54,515 nucleotides of DNA from Bacteroides_E sp964583185 (GTDB lineage: Bacteria; Bacteroidota; Bacteroidia; Bacteroidales; Bacteroidaceae): assembly GCA_964583185.1 (NCBI GenBank), contig CAZOVL010000007.1, positions 1 to 54,515 on the forward strand, in the 5' to 3' direction. Shown piece by piece: positions 16,959 to 25,502 of the stretch. Under the pieces are notes generated by a model, which was not told where the DNA came from, did not search any database, and saw only the letters and a list, made by a program, of their open reading frames with translations. A program made the position numbers and the translations under genes. Positions within the stretch are counted from its first letter, which is position 1. Each line of letters starts with the position of its first letter.

Positions 16959-18308
16959 ATGGAATCACTAGATGAAAAAACAAGCTTTGATGAAAAATAT
17001 CATCAAAGAGGATTTAAACGATTTTCTAAAACAGTAAAAATAGTGATAATAGGAGTGTTATCTCTTTTTTTACTTATTCCAATGGTGATGATTCAAGAGC
17101 TGATACGAGAGCGAGGATGGACACAAAAGGAAGCCATAAAAGAGGTTAGTGAAAAATGGAGTAGAGAACAGGTTGTTACAGGTCCTTACATTAATTTTCA
17201 ATATCCTGATGTTGTTGAGGAGGATGGGAAATCTAAAACCATAATGAGAAGTCTCACTTTATTACCGGATGAGCTCAGTGTAGATGGAGAATTGAAAACA
17301 GAAGTTCTTAAAAGAGGAATCTATGAAGTAAATGTTTATCAGTCGGAGCTCTTAATTAAAGGTTCTTTCAGCTCCAATGAGTTGTTGAAAAACAAGATCG
17401 ATATAAGTCGGTTATACCCTGAATCGGCAGCCATTTGTTTGAACTTATCCGATATGCGTGGAATAAGTCAACAAATTGAAATTCAATTGGGTGATTCGGT
17501 TTACTCTTTTGAACCGGGTATGGACGGTAAAGGCATTAAAGAAGTAGGAGTGCATGCCATGGTAAATCTTTCTGCCCTGAAAGCCAATGAGGTTATTCCT
17601 TATAAACTGAAACTGAATCTAAAAGGTTCAGAATCTATTTTCTTTGTTCCATTAGGAAAAACCAGTCACGTTACACTGAGAGCCGATTGGAATAGTCCTA
17701 GTTTTTCCGGTAATTTTTTACCCATAAATAGAGAAGTAACTGAGACCGATTTTACAGCAGAATGGCAAGTTCTCAACCTTAATCGTAATTACTCTCAAGT
17801 GCTAAGCTCTCATAACCAAATGTATATTAACGATATTAACGATTCTAGTTTTGGAGTTAACCTGAAGATTCCTGTGGAGCAATATCAGCAAACCATGCGA
17901 TCAGCCAAATACGCCATTCTTATAATCTTGTTAACTTTTGGTGTTATTTTCTTTACGGAGATTGTAGAGAAAGCACGTATACACGCTTTACAATACTTAT
18001 TAGTTGGCTTGGCTCTCTGTCTGTTCTATAGTTTGCTGTTGTCCTTTGCCGAACATCTAGGTTTCAATTTGGCTTATCTTTTATCCTCCGTTTTAACAAT
18101 AGCTTTGGTGAGTGGTTATATGATTGGTGTAATAAAGAAAAAGAAACCAGCCTTTATTATGGCGGGATTATTAGGCGTTCTTTACCTTTATGTTTTCACT
18201 CTAATTCAATTGGAGACTTTTGCTTTATTAGTAGGTAGTTTAGGCTTGTTTGTTATTTTAGCTATAGTGATGTATTTCTCTAAAAAAATAGATTGGTTTA
18301 CTGAATAA
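16959..18308 (+). CDS. CreD-like inner membrane protein
   Basis: A 449-residue CreD (Cet) family protein. One membrane segment near residues 27-46 is followed by a large periplasmic domain (about 50-310) and then a cluster of about five membrane segments (about 315-440). The stretch VVTGPYINFQYP after the first helix and HAMVNLSALKAN are typical of the family. CreD is linked in enterobacteria to the CreBC regulon and envelope or beta-lactam stress, but no CreBC pair is seen here, so the biological role is open. The gene stands alone and ends at a strong terminator. Confidence 0.85.
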   Translation: MESLDEKTSFDEKYHQRGFKRFSKTVKIVIIGVLSLFLLIPMVMIQELIRERGWTQKEAIKEVSEKWSREQVVTGPYINFQYPDVVEEDGKSKTIMRSLTLLPDELSVDGELKTEVLKRGIYEVNVYQSELLIKGSFSSNELLKNKIDISRLYPESAAICLNLSDMRGISQQIEIQLGDSVYSFEPGMDGKGIKEVGVHAMVNLSALKANEVIPYKLKLNLKGSESIFFVPLGKTSHVTLRADWNSPSFSGNFLPINREVTETDFTAEWQVLNLNRNYSQVLSSHNQMYINDINDSSFGVNLKIPVEQYQQTMRSAKYAILIILLTFGVIFFTEIVEKARIHALQYLLVGLALCLFYSLLLSFAEHLGFNLAYLLSSVLTIALVSGYMIGVIKKKKPAFIMAGLLGVLYLYVFTLIQLETFALLVGSLGLFVILAIVMYFSKKIDWFTE

Positions 18309-18333
18309 ATAGAGTTTTTATAGAGATGAGTTT

Positions 18334-18371
18334 AAACAGATACTTGAATTGTTTTAAGTATCTGTTTTTTA
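18334..18371 (+). terminator. Rho-independent terminator after the CreD-like gene
   Basis: Perfect 12-bp stem AAACAGATACTT (18334-18345) / AAGTATCTGTTT (18356-18367) followed by TTTTATTT. Confidence 0.9.
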
Positions 18372-18491
18372 TTTAAAGCACACCGTTTCCTTTCTCTACC
18401 CTATAATTGGAAAATAATGATTAAATTTGCTTCTTATTTTATTATTAATTAATGAGTTCATTATAGGCAAAGGTCGTTTTTTAGTAGATAG

Positions 18492-18908
18492 ATGGGAAGA
18501 ATATTAGCTATAGATTATGGAAAGAAAAGAGTAGGTTTAGCTGTTACTGATTCGTTACAGATTATAGCTAATGGGCTGACTACGGTCTATTCGCACGAAC
18601 TACACGCGTTTTTGAAAGATTACTTTGAAAAGGAGTCGGTTGAACGTGTCATTATTGGCTTGCCCAAACAGATGAATAATGATCCCTCTGAGAATATGAA
18701 GTATATAGAACCTTTTGTGCGTTCATTTGAAAAGAAGTACCCTCATATTCCAATTGAATATGTAGATGAACGATTTACGTCGGTTTTGGCACACCGTGCA
18801 ATGCAAGATGGAGGACTCAAAAAAAAGGATAGACAAAATAAGGCTTTAGTCGATGAAATTAGTGCGACTATAATCTTACAGTCTTATTTGGAAAGCAAAC
18901 GTTTATAA
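18492..18908 (+). CDS. ruvX: RuvX/YqgF Holliday-junction resolvase-like nuclease
   Basis: A 138-residue RNase H-fold protein. The first acidic motif is ILAIDYGKKRVGLAVTD, followed by IIGLPKQMN and the C-terminal VDERFTSVLA and DEISATIILQSYL, which supply the remaining acidic residues. The family is tied to 16S/23S rRNA 5'-end maturation and to Holliday junction processing. It starts a run ruvX-def-msrC on the plus strand, with 17 bases to def. Confidence 0.94.
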   Translation: MGRILAIDYGKKRVGLAVTDSLQIIANGLTTVYSHELHAFLKDYFEKESVERVIIGLPKQMNNDPSENMKYIEPFVRSFEKKYPHIPIEYVDERFTSVLAHRAMQDGGLKKKDRQNKALVDEISATIILQSYLESKRL

Positions 18909-18925
18909 TAAATTATAATTTTAAT

Positions 18926-19480
18926 ATGATTTTACCTATATATTTATATGGACAACCTGTTTTAAGAGAGGTTGCAAAAGATATAACTCCTGATTATCCT
19001 AATCTAAAAGAGTTAATTCAGAATATGTATGAAACAATGGACAATGCTAATGGAATAGGTTTGGCCGGTCCACAAATTGGATTACCTATTCGCGTTGTAG
19101 TAACAGATTTAGATGTGTTATCCGAGGACTTTCCTGAGTATGAAGGTTTCAGAAAAACTTTTATCAATGCACATATTTTAGAGCGGAGTGGAGAAGAGGA
19201 AAATATGGAGGAAGGTTGTTTAAGTTTACCGGGAATTTCTGAAACTGTTCCTCGTCAGAATAAGATAATTATTCGTTATCAAGATGAAGAATTTAATGAA
19301 TATACAGAAGAAATAGAGGGGTATTTAGCTCGTTTACTTCAACACGAATTTGATCATTTGGATGGTAAAATGTTCATCGATCATATTTCACCTTTTAGAA
19401 AGCAAATGGTTCGCAAAAAACTGAATAATATGGTAAATGGTAAAGTGAACTGCTCCTATCGATTTAAGTCGGTAAAATAA
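18926..19480 (+). CDS. def: Peptide deformylase
   Basis: A 184-residue deformylase that removes the formyl group from new proteins. All three conserved motifs are present: GIGLAGPQIG (43-52), EGCLSLPG with metal ligand Cys98, and QHEFDH with His140, Glu141 and His144. Length and motif spacing are normal. It lies 17 bases after ruvX. Confidence 0.97.
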   Translation: MILPIYLYGQPVLREVAKDITPDYPNLKELIQNMYETMDNANGIGLAGPQIGLPIRVVVTDLDVLSEDFPEYEGFRKTFINAHILERSGEEENMEEGCLSLPGISETVPRQNKIIIRYQDEEFNEYTEEIEGYLARLLQHEFDHLDGKMFIDHISPFRKQMVRKKLNNMVNGKVNCSYRFKSVK

Positions 19481-19516
19481 GAATTACGCACTATTTGATA
19501 AAAGGCTCCTCATCCA

Positions 19517-19963
19517 ATGAATAACAAAATAGAAAAATACAAATTGCTTTTAAAGCAAGCAAAATATCTTTTAGCAGATGAGTCTGATTTAATAGCAAAT
19601 CTGGCTAACATTTCTGCTTTATTAAAAAATACATTTCATTTTTTTTGGGTAGGCTTTTACTTAGTGAAAAATAATGAGTTGGTTTTAGGTCCTTTTCAGG
19701 GACCTATTGCTTGTACTCGTATCAAAAAAGGAAAAGGAGTCTGTGGTGCTGCTTGGTTGAATCAGGAATCTATTATTGTTCCGGATGTTTCTAAATTTGA
19801 AGGGCATATTGCTTGTAGCCCCTTTTCTAAATCTGAAATTGTTGTTCCTCTTATCTGTAAAGATGAAGTTGTGGGTGTCTTGGATATTGATAGTGACCTC
19901 TTGAATACCTTTGATGAGGTTGATCAGCACAATTTGGAACAATTGGTGTCGCTTCTTTTCTAA
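19517..19963 (+). CDS. msrC: Free methionine-(R)-sulfoxide reductase (GAF domain)
   Basis: A 148-residue single GAF-domain protein. The three redox cysteines of the fRMsr family are in the expected contexts: Cys66 in PIACTRI, Cys76 in GKGVCGAAW and Cys100 in GHIACSPFSKSEIVVP. It should reduce free Met-(R)-sulfoxide, so it fits beside deformylase as part of N-terminal Met handling and oxidative repair. It starts 36 bases after def and is probably cotranscribed. A 177-base gap to nrfH follows in which I see no terminator. Confidence 0.92.
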   Translation: MNNKIEKYKLLLKQAKYLLADESDLIANLANISALLKNTFHFFWVGFYLVKNNELVLGPFQGPIACTRIKKGKGVCGAAWLNQESIIVPDVSKFEGHIACSPFSKSEIVVPLICKDEVVGVLDIDSDLLNTFDEVDQHNLEQLVSLLF

Positions 19964-20140
19964 AGGGCGATTTTTTTCTTAATTTCCTTTAATTTGTTTC
20001 AGTTTTGTTGTTTTTTCTGTCGTTTTATAGATGGATAAGGAGTATGCTATGTTAAAATTTTATTCAAAAAGTTAGGGTTTATTTGTGTTTTTTTATATAT
20101 TAGTACTGATGTATAAGAGCACACGTAAATTTACTTATTT

Positions 20141-20728
20141 ATGAAAAGATTCTTAAATCTATTACCTTACCCTTTTGTTTTTCTACTCTTCTTTATAGCA
20201 GGGATAGTTGGAGGTCTTGGAGCTTATACAATCTATGTGTCAAGAGCCTATTCTTATTTATCTGATAAACCTGAAACTTGTATAAATTGCCATGTAATGG
20301 TACCTTATTATGGCTCTTGGAGACATAGTTCCCACGCTGAATGGGCTACTTGTAATGATTGCCATGTTCCACAAGATAATATTATTAACGGTTATACTTT
20401 CAAAGCGATTGATGGATTATATCATTCTGCAGTGTTTACACTCAATGCAGAACCACAGGCTATTCGACCAAGAGATGCCAGTTATAATGTAATTATGAAA
20501 AACTGTATTCGTTGTCATGAACACCTGAATACCGCTTTGGTGGAAACTGGAATGATAACCTATAAAGAGGTAAAAAAGGGAGAAGGTAAAGCTTGCTGGG
20601 AATGTCACCAAGAAATACCTCATACTAAGGTGAGTAATATATCCGGTGCCCCCAATGCGTATGCTCCTTTACCTAAATCTCCGGTACCCGATTGGCTAAA
20701 AAGAAGAATGAATGAACGAAAAAAATAA
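20141..20728 (+). CDS. nrfH: Cytochrome c nitrite reductase small subunit NrfH
   Basis: A 195-residue NapC/NirT-type membrane-anchored tetraheme quinol dehydrogenase. One N-terminal membrane helix (about 10-33) is followed by four CxxCH haem sites: CINCH (47-51), CNDCH (71-75), CIRCH (122-126) and CWECH (152-156). It takes electrons from menaquinol and passes them to NrfA. It is the first gene of nrfH-nrfA-resB-ccsA. Confidence 0.97.
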   Translation: MKRFLNLLPYPFVFLLFFIAGIVGGLGAYTIYVSRAYSYLSDKPETCINCHVMVPYYGSWRHSSHAEWATCNDCHVPQDNIINGYTFKAIDGLYHSAVFTLNAEPQAIRPRDASYNVIMKNCIRCHEHLNTALVETGMITYKEVKKGEGKACWECHQEIPHTKVSNISGAPNAYAPLPKSPVPDWLKRRMNERKK

Positions 20729-20736
20729 TATAAAAT

Positions 20737-22236
20737 ATGTTGAAAAGATTAGCAGAAGCAATTAGAAAAAGACCCTCTATTGGATGGGCTATCTTTTTTA
20801 TTACATTAGTTGGGGTGTTTTTACTTGGTCTGTTAGCTGCTTCCATAACGGAGCGCCGAGCAGAAATAGCTACTATTGTAGCCAATAGAATAGATAATAT
20901 TGAACCCAATGACCCTCGAAGTGAAAACTATCAGAATAACTTTAGAAGAGAGTATGATACTTGGAAGAAAACACAAGAAATGGATTTTCGTAGTAAATAC
21001 AATGGAAATCAAGTATCCGATGTGTTAGCTGAACGTCCGGAGATGGTTATTCTTTGGGCAGGATATGCTTTTGCTAAAGATTATAATGCACCCAGAGGGC
21101 ATATGTACGCTTTGATTGATAACAGAAATACACTTCGCACAGGTACTCCGGTAAATCAAGGAGATGGACCACAACCTGCTGCTTGTTGGGTTTGTAAAAG
21201 TCCGGATGTTCCCCGTGTTATGAGAGAGCAAGAGATAGATGGTTTTTATACACATCAATGGGGCGATTTAGGTGATGAAATAGTTAATCCTATTGGATGT
21301 GCTACGTGCCATGATAGTGAGACTATGAATCTGCATATTTCACAACCTGCTTTAATTGAGGCTTTTCAAGCGATGGGAAAAGATGTGGAAAAAGCTACAC
21401 CTCAAGAGATGCGATCTTTAGTGTGTGCCCAATGTCATGTGGAGTATTACTTTGCAGGAGATCAGAAAGTGGTTACTTTTCCATGGAAAGAAGGGATGAC
21501 AGTGGAGAATATTGAGACTTATTATGACGAGTTTGAGTTTACCGATTGGGTGCATGGACTGAGCAGAGCTCCTATGTTAAAGGCACAACACCCCGATTAT
21601 GAGGTGTTTTTATTAGGCACACATTCACAAAGAGGTATTTCCTGTGCCGATTGTCATATGCCTTACACTTCAGAAGGTGGCATTAAGTTTTCAGACCATC
21701 AATTAATGAGCCCTTTAAAGAAAATAGACAAGACTTGTCAGGTATGTCACCGAGATAGTGAGGAAAAATTAAGAAATTATGTATACGATATCCAAGATAA
21801 AGCCAATGAAATCAGGAATCGTGTAGAAACTGAGCTATCTAAAGCCCATTTATTAGCAAAAATTGCTTGGGACAATGGTGCAACAGAAGATGAAATGAGT
21901 CAGACTCTGAAACTTTTACGCCAGTCGCAATGGCGATGGGATTTCTCTGTCGCCACTCACGGAGGATCATTCCATGCTCCTGTAGAAATTCAGCGTATTT
22001 TAGCGCATAGTTTAGATAGAGCTCTTCAAGCTCAGCTAGAGGTTCAGAAAGTATTGTATGCTTATGGTGTTGTAGATGCTACTTTACCCGATATTTCTAC
22101 TAAAGAAAAAGCACAGAAGTTTTTAGGATTAGACATAGAGAAAGAAAAGAAAAATAAAGAAGAGTGGATTAATACCGTTGTTCCTCAATGGATTGAAAAA
22201 GCTAAATTAAACGGAAAAATTATTGCAGAAAGATAA
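20737..22236 (+). CDS. nrfA: Ammonia-forming cytochrome c nitrite reductase NrfA
   Basis: A 499-residue pentahaem enzyme that reduces nitrite to ammonia with six electrons. The active-site haem uses the special CWVCK (150-154). The other haem sites are CATCH (188-192), CAQCH (230-234), CADCH (303-307) and CQVCH (334-338). HVEYYF after the third haem and the THSQRG stretch carry the conserved catalytic Tyr and His. A signal-anchor helix at about 17-36 exports it. It begins 8 bases after nrfH, as in the NrfH2A4 complexes of other anaerobes. An ATG start fits the membrane anchor. Confidence 0.97.
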   Translation: MLKRLAEAIRKRPSIGWAIFFITLVGVFLLGLLAASITERRAEIATIVANRIDNIEPNDPRSENYQNNFRREYDTWKKTQEMDFRSKYNGNQVSDVLAERPEMVILWAGYAFAKDYNAPRGHMYALIDNRNTLRTGTPVNQGDGPQPAACWVCKSPDVPRVMREQEIDGFYTHQWGDLGDEIVNPIGCATCHDSETMNLHISQPALIEAFQAMGKDVEKATPQEMRSLVCAQCHVEYYFAGDQKVVTFPWKEGMTVENIETYYDEFEFTDWVHGLSRAPMLKAQHPDYEVFLLGTHSQRGISCADCHMPYTSEGGIKFSDHQLMSPLKKIDKTCQVCHRDSEEKLRNYVYDIQDKANEIRNRVETELSKAHLLAKIAWDNGATEDEMSQTLKLLRQSQWRWDFSVATHGGSFHAPVEIQRILAHSLDRALQAQLEVQKVLYAYGVVDATLPDISTKEKAQKFLGLDIEKEKKNKEEWINTVVPQWIEKAKLNGKIIAER

Positions 22237-22260
22237 CTCTATTATAACTTTATGATTTAT

Positions 22261-22296
22261 AAGGGTGTCATTGACAAGATTTGTTATGGCACCTTT
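22261..22296 (+). other. Intercistronic hairpin between nrfA and the ResB-like gene
   Basis: AAGGGTGTCAT (22261-22271) can pair with ATGGCACCTTT (22286-22296) using G-U pairs. No strong T run follows, so it is more likely an mRNA-processing or stability structure than a full terminator. Confidence 0.4.
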
Positions 22297-22310
22297 AAAA
22301 TTAATAAGAA

Positions 22311-23612
22311 TTGATGAAGAATAATTCGAAACGTTTGATGTGGCAATTTCCGTGGAGGTATAAAGAAAGTTTAGCTTTTGTTATAGGAATAATAGGGGTT
22401 GGTTTTCTTTTACAAATAACAGTAGGGAACTTTAATTATTATCTGTTACATTTTCCAGTAAATCTAGGAGTTGGCTTTTTTTTAGTTCTGTTGGTATCGG
22501 GGCTATCTTTTATTAAGAATAATGCTTTTATTCGTTGGCTGTCTAGTGTTCCTCTTTCTGCAAGCTTAATGAGTGGACTACTGTTTTTAACTCTCTTTAT
22601 GGGATTGATACCTCAATATGTTCGTATTAATCCGGATTATCACATTCATTTTAATGAGGCTTCATTTGTTGAGTTAATCGATTATGGATTATATAAATTG
22701 GGGCTCAAACAGGTAACCACTTCTTGGGCTTTTGTTTTTATTTATAGTTTAACTCTATTGGTTTTAGGTTTAATTATAGCCAACAGACTTCACCGATTCA
22801 AATGGAAGGATTTTAGTTTTTATTTGCTCCACTTGGGCTTATGGCTGTTTTTATTTGCTGCCGGATTGGGTGCTTCCGATCGGCTGAGGTATGTAATGTA
22901 TGTTGAAGAGGGAGAGGTTGAATGGCGTGTTTTTGACGATGATGAGAATATGTTAGAACTTAACATAGCCATAGAATTACACGACTTCATTATGGAGGAA
23001 TATTCTCCTAAACTTGCTGTGATTGATAAATTTACTGGTGATGTGCAACCTACGAAGCACCCGGCCTTTTATCAAATTGATTCTAAACAAACACAAGCCG
23101 ATTTGTTTGAATGGCAAATTACTGTTGATGAGTACATCCATGAAGCGGTTAGGAAAACAGAGACTTCATTTCAGGCGATACCCATGTTGGGTTCTATGCC
23201 TGCTGCAAAAGTAACAGCTCGAAATAAGAAAACTAACCATATTGTCTCCGGATGGGTTACTTGTGGCAGTGTAGATCAATATGTAATGCCTCTCGATTTG
23301 GATTCAGTCTGCTCTCTTGTAATGACAAAACCCGAAGCTAAACGGTTTGCGTCTGAAGTTACAATACTGGCTAAGGACGAAACAATTGAACCTATACATA
23401 CTACACTGGAAGTAAATGAACCTTTGAGAATAGGCGATTGGATGATTTATCAATACGATTATGATCACACGCTGGGAAAAGCTTCACAAATGAGTGGTTT
23501 TGAGTTGGTTTACGATCCGTGGTTAAATGTAGTTTATTTAGGTATTTTGCTTTTAGCTTTAGGTTCAGTTTCAATGATTTGGATGGGTAAAAAGAAAAAA
23601 CAAAGTGTATGA
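22311..23612 (+). CDS. resB: ResB-like cytochrome c biogenesis protein (Ccs1 half)
   Basis: A 433-residue membrane protein with four predicted helices (about 20-37, 43-62, 78-98, 140-160, then about 168-188) and a large extracytoplasmic region (about 195-400), and a final helix at about 405-425. This is the ResB/Ccs1 layout. With CcsA it exports haem and attaches it to CxxCH motifs (system II). The gene overlaps ccsA by 4 bases (ATGA) and follows nrfA directly, so it probably serves the nine haem sites of NrfHA. Family call rests on topology and context more than on sharp motifs. Confidence 0.82.
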   Translation: MMKNNSKRLMWQFPWRYKESLAFVIGIIGVGFLLQITVGNFNYYLLHFPVNLGVGFFLVLLVSGLSFIKNNAFIRWLSSVPLSASLMSGLLFLTLFMGLIPQYVRINPDYHIHFNEASFVELIDYGLYKLGLKQVTTSWAFVFIYSLTLLVLGLIIANRLHRFKWKDFSFYLLHLGLWLFLFAAGLGASDRLRYVMYVEEGEVEWRVFDDDENMLELNIAIELHDFIMEEYSPKLAVIDKFTGDVQPTKHPAFYQIDSKQTQADLFEWQITVDEYIHEAVRKTETSFQAIPMLGSMPAAKVTARNKKTNHIVSGWVTCGSVDQYVMPLDLDSVCSLVMTKPEAKRFASEVTILAKDETIEPIHTTLEVNEPLRIGDWMIYQYDYDHTLGKASQMSGFELVYDPWLNVVYLGILLLALGSVSMIWMGKKKKQSV

Positions 23613-24391
23613 CTTGGAATGAATATTTGCTTTTTGCTATCCCTTCAATGGGGTGTTGGTTATTAGCTGGTGCTTTAGTTTTTAAGGTGAAACAAAAGTT
23701 TTGGGTTGACCTTTTAATGCTTGTAGGAGTTGTTTTGTTTGCGGCTTTCATTATTGGATTATGGATAGGTCAAGAACGTCCACCTTTAAAAACAATGGGT
23801 GAAACGCGATTGTGGTATTCTTTCTTTTTGGCTTTAATTGGTTATGTTACCTACAAGCATTGGGACTATAAATGGATACTTGGTTTCTCGGGAATCGTAG
23901 CCTCTGTCTTTGCCATTATAAATATTATTAAGCCTGAAATACATTCAACAAATCTTATGCCAGCCTTGCAAAGCTATTGGTTTGTTCCTCATGTAACCGT
24001 TTATATCCTTTCTTATGCTATGCTGGGAGCAGCTACCATTGCTTCATTGATTCAATTACACAAAGAATATCATCGTAAGTCAAGTGATGCACTGTATCTT
24101 TTTATTGATAATTTGGTTTATGTAGGGTTTGGTTTTTTAATGTTGGGATTGCTTATGGGAGCACTTTGGGCAAAAGCAGCGTGGGGACATTATTGGTCTT
24201 GGGACCCAAAAGAAACTTGGGCTTTTATTACTTGTGCAGGCTATTTAATTTATATCCATATGCGCATACAAAAAAAACACGCCAAAACTACTTTGTGGGT
24301 GTTGCCATTCTCTTTTCTTCTATTACTAATTACGTGGGTGGGAGTTGCTTATTTGCCTGCAGCTCAAAATAGTATCCACGTTTATTCTTAA
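23609..24391 (+). CDS. ccsA: Cytochrome c assembly protein CcsA
   Basis: A 260-residue polytopic membrane protein of the CcsA/CcmC/CcmF haem-handling family. The tryptophan-rich WWD motif is clear at residues 192-205 (WGHYWSWDPKETWA). A conserved His (VPHVT, His128) and further His residues could ligate haem. About eight membrane segments are predicted. It overlaps the ResB-like gene by 4 bases; the two are separate here rather than fused as in some Campylobacterota and Bacteroidetes CcsBA proteins. Confidence 0.93.
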   Translation: MTWNEYLLFAIPSMGCWLLAGALVFKVKQKFWVDLLMLVGVVLFAAFIIGLWIGQERPPLKTMGETRLWYSFFLALIGYVTYKHWDYKWILGFSGIVASVFAIINIIKPEIHSTNLMPALQSYWFVPHVTVYILSYAMLGAATIASLIQLHKEYHRKSSDALYLFIDNLVYVGFGFLMLGLLMGALWAKAAWGHYWSWDPKETWAFITCAGYLIYIHMRIQKKHAKTTLWVLPFSFLLLLITWVGVAYLPAAQNSIHVYS

Positions 24392-24409
24392 GAGGAAAAT
24401 AAACGTGGA
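24375..24409. terminator. Hairpin ending the nrf-ccs operon
   Basis: Perfect 12-bp stem TCCACGTTTATT (24375-24386) / AATAAACGTGGA (24398-24409). It includes the ccsA stop codon and lies in the convergent ccsA/prmA junction. The trailing sequence is T-rich but interrupted. Confidence 0.65.
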
Positions 24410-24430
24410 GAGTTTGTTTGACGATTTTTT

Positions 24431-25285
24431 TTATGCTTTTTGAAACTGAATCATCATCCAGCGATTTTTAGTTTGGCTACTAACTTCAACTAATCCAAGT
24501 TGACTGGCTTTATTTCTTAATAAATCAGCATCTTCTTCATAAAAACCACTAATCATTAAAGTTGCATTGGACTTCATTGCTACACTGTACTTTGGCATAT
24601 CTTCCAGTAATATATTCCGATTGATGTTTGCAAAAATAACATCAAATGTATGAGCATATGCATCCAATGAGTCAGCATTTCCCAAAAGGACATCAATGTT
24701 GTTTAGTTCGTTAAGTGAAATATTTTCCTTTGCGTTCTTTATACACCAGGAATCTACATCAATAGCCGTAATTTGTTTGGCTCCTTTCATTCTAGCTAAA
24801 ATGGCAAGTATACCTGTTCCACTGCCCATATCTAATACCATTTTATTTGAAAAATCTTGTTTCAAAATGGATTCTATCATTAAACCGGTTGTTTCATGAT
24901 GACCAGTACCAAAAGACATCTGAGGATTGATGATGATGTTATATTCTTTTTGTGGAATATCTTTATGAAAAGTGCTATGGATAATACATTGGTCGCCAAT
25001 GACTAAAGGTTGAAAATAGTTCTTTTCCCACTCTTCATTCCAATTTTTGTCTTCCAATTCTTTATACGAGTAGGTTACAGAAACCTCTTCATTGAAAGGG
25101 AGGTTTACTATGCATTGATCCAGTTCTTCTTTGTTGTATAAACTAGTGGGGATATATGCTAATAAGTAGTTTTCTTCTTCAGCAAAACTGTCAAAACCTA
25201 TTTCTGCTAAGAATGCAATTAAAATATCTTGATAACCTTTGTGGTTGGGCGTGATTTTAATTTCGAATTCCAAATAATTATTCAT
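24431..25285 (-). CDS. prmA: Ribosomal protein L11 methyltransferase
   Basis: A 284-residue SAM-dependent methyltransferase. The N-terminal substrate-recognition domain (about 1-95) is followed by NPQMSFGTGHHETT, the PrmA signature, the SAM-binding motif VLDMGSGTGILAI near 150-162, and FANINRNIL near 220. It trimethylates ribosomal protein L11. It is convergent with ccsA and is a single-gene unit. Confidence 0.94.
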   Translation of the reverse strand: MNNYLEFEIKITPNHKGYQDILIAFLAEIGFDSFAEEENYLLAYIPTSLYNKEELDQCIVNLPFNEEVSVTYSYKELEDKNWNEEWEKNYFQPLVIGDQCIIHSTFHKDIPQKEYNIIINPQMSFGTGHHETTGLMIESILKQDFSNKMVLDMGSGTGILAILARMKGAKQITAIDVDSWCIKNAKENISLNELNNIDVLLGNADSLDAYAHTFDVIFANINRNILLEDMPKYSVAMKSNATLMISGFYEEDADLLRNKASQLGLVEVSSQTKNRWMMIQFQKA

Positions 25286-25502
25286 ATTGTAACCTTTTTT
25301 ATATCAGGCTTTTATGTCAGAACAAAAGAACCCGATTTTTTGTTTTATTTGTTGAGTAAGGGGCTAGAATTATCCCTGATGACACAAAGATAGATATAAT
25401 AGGGAAATCCCTAATATAGTATGGGGGAAATCTTTCCTTATAGCTATATTCATTAATTATATTTGTATTGAGAGAATGTGTAACTTAAATAAAACAAGAA
25501 AG

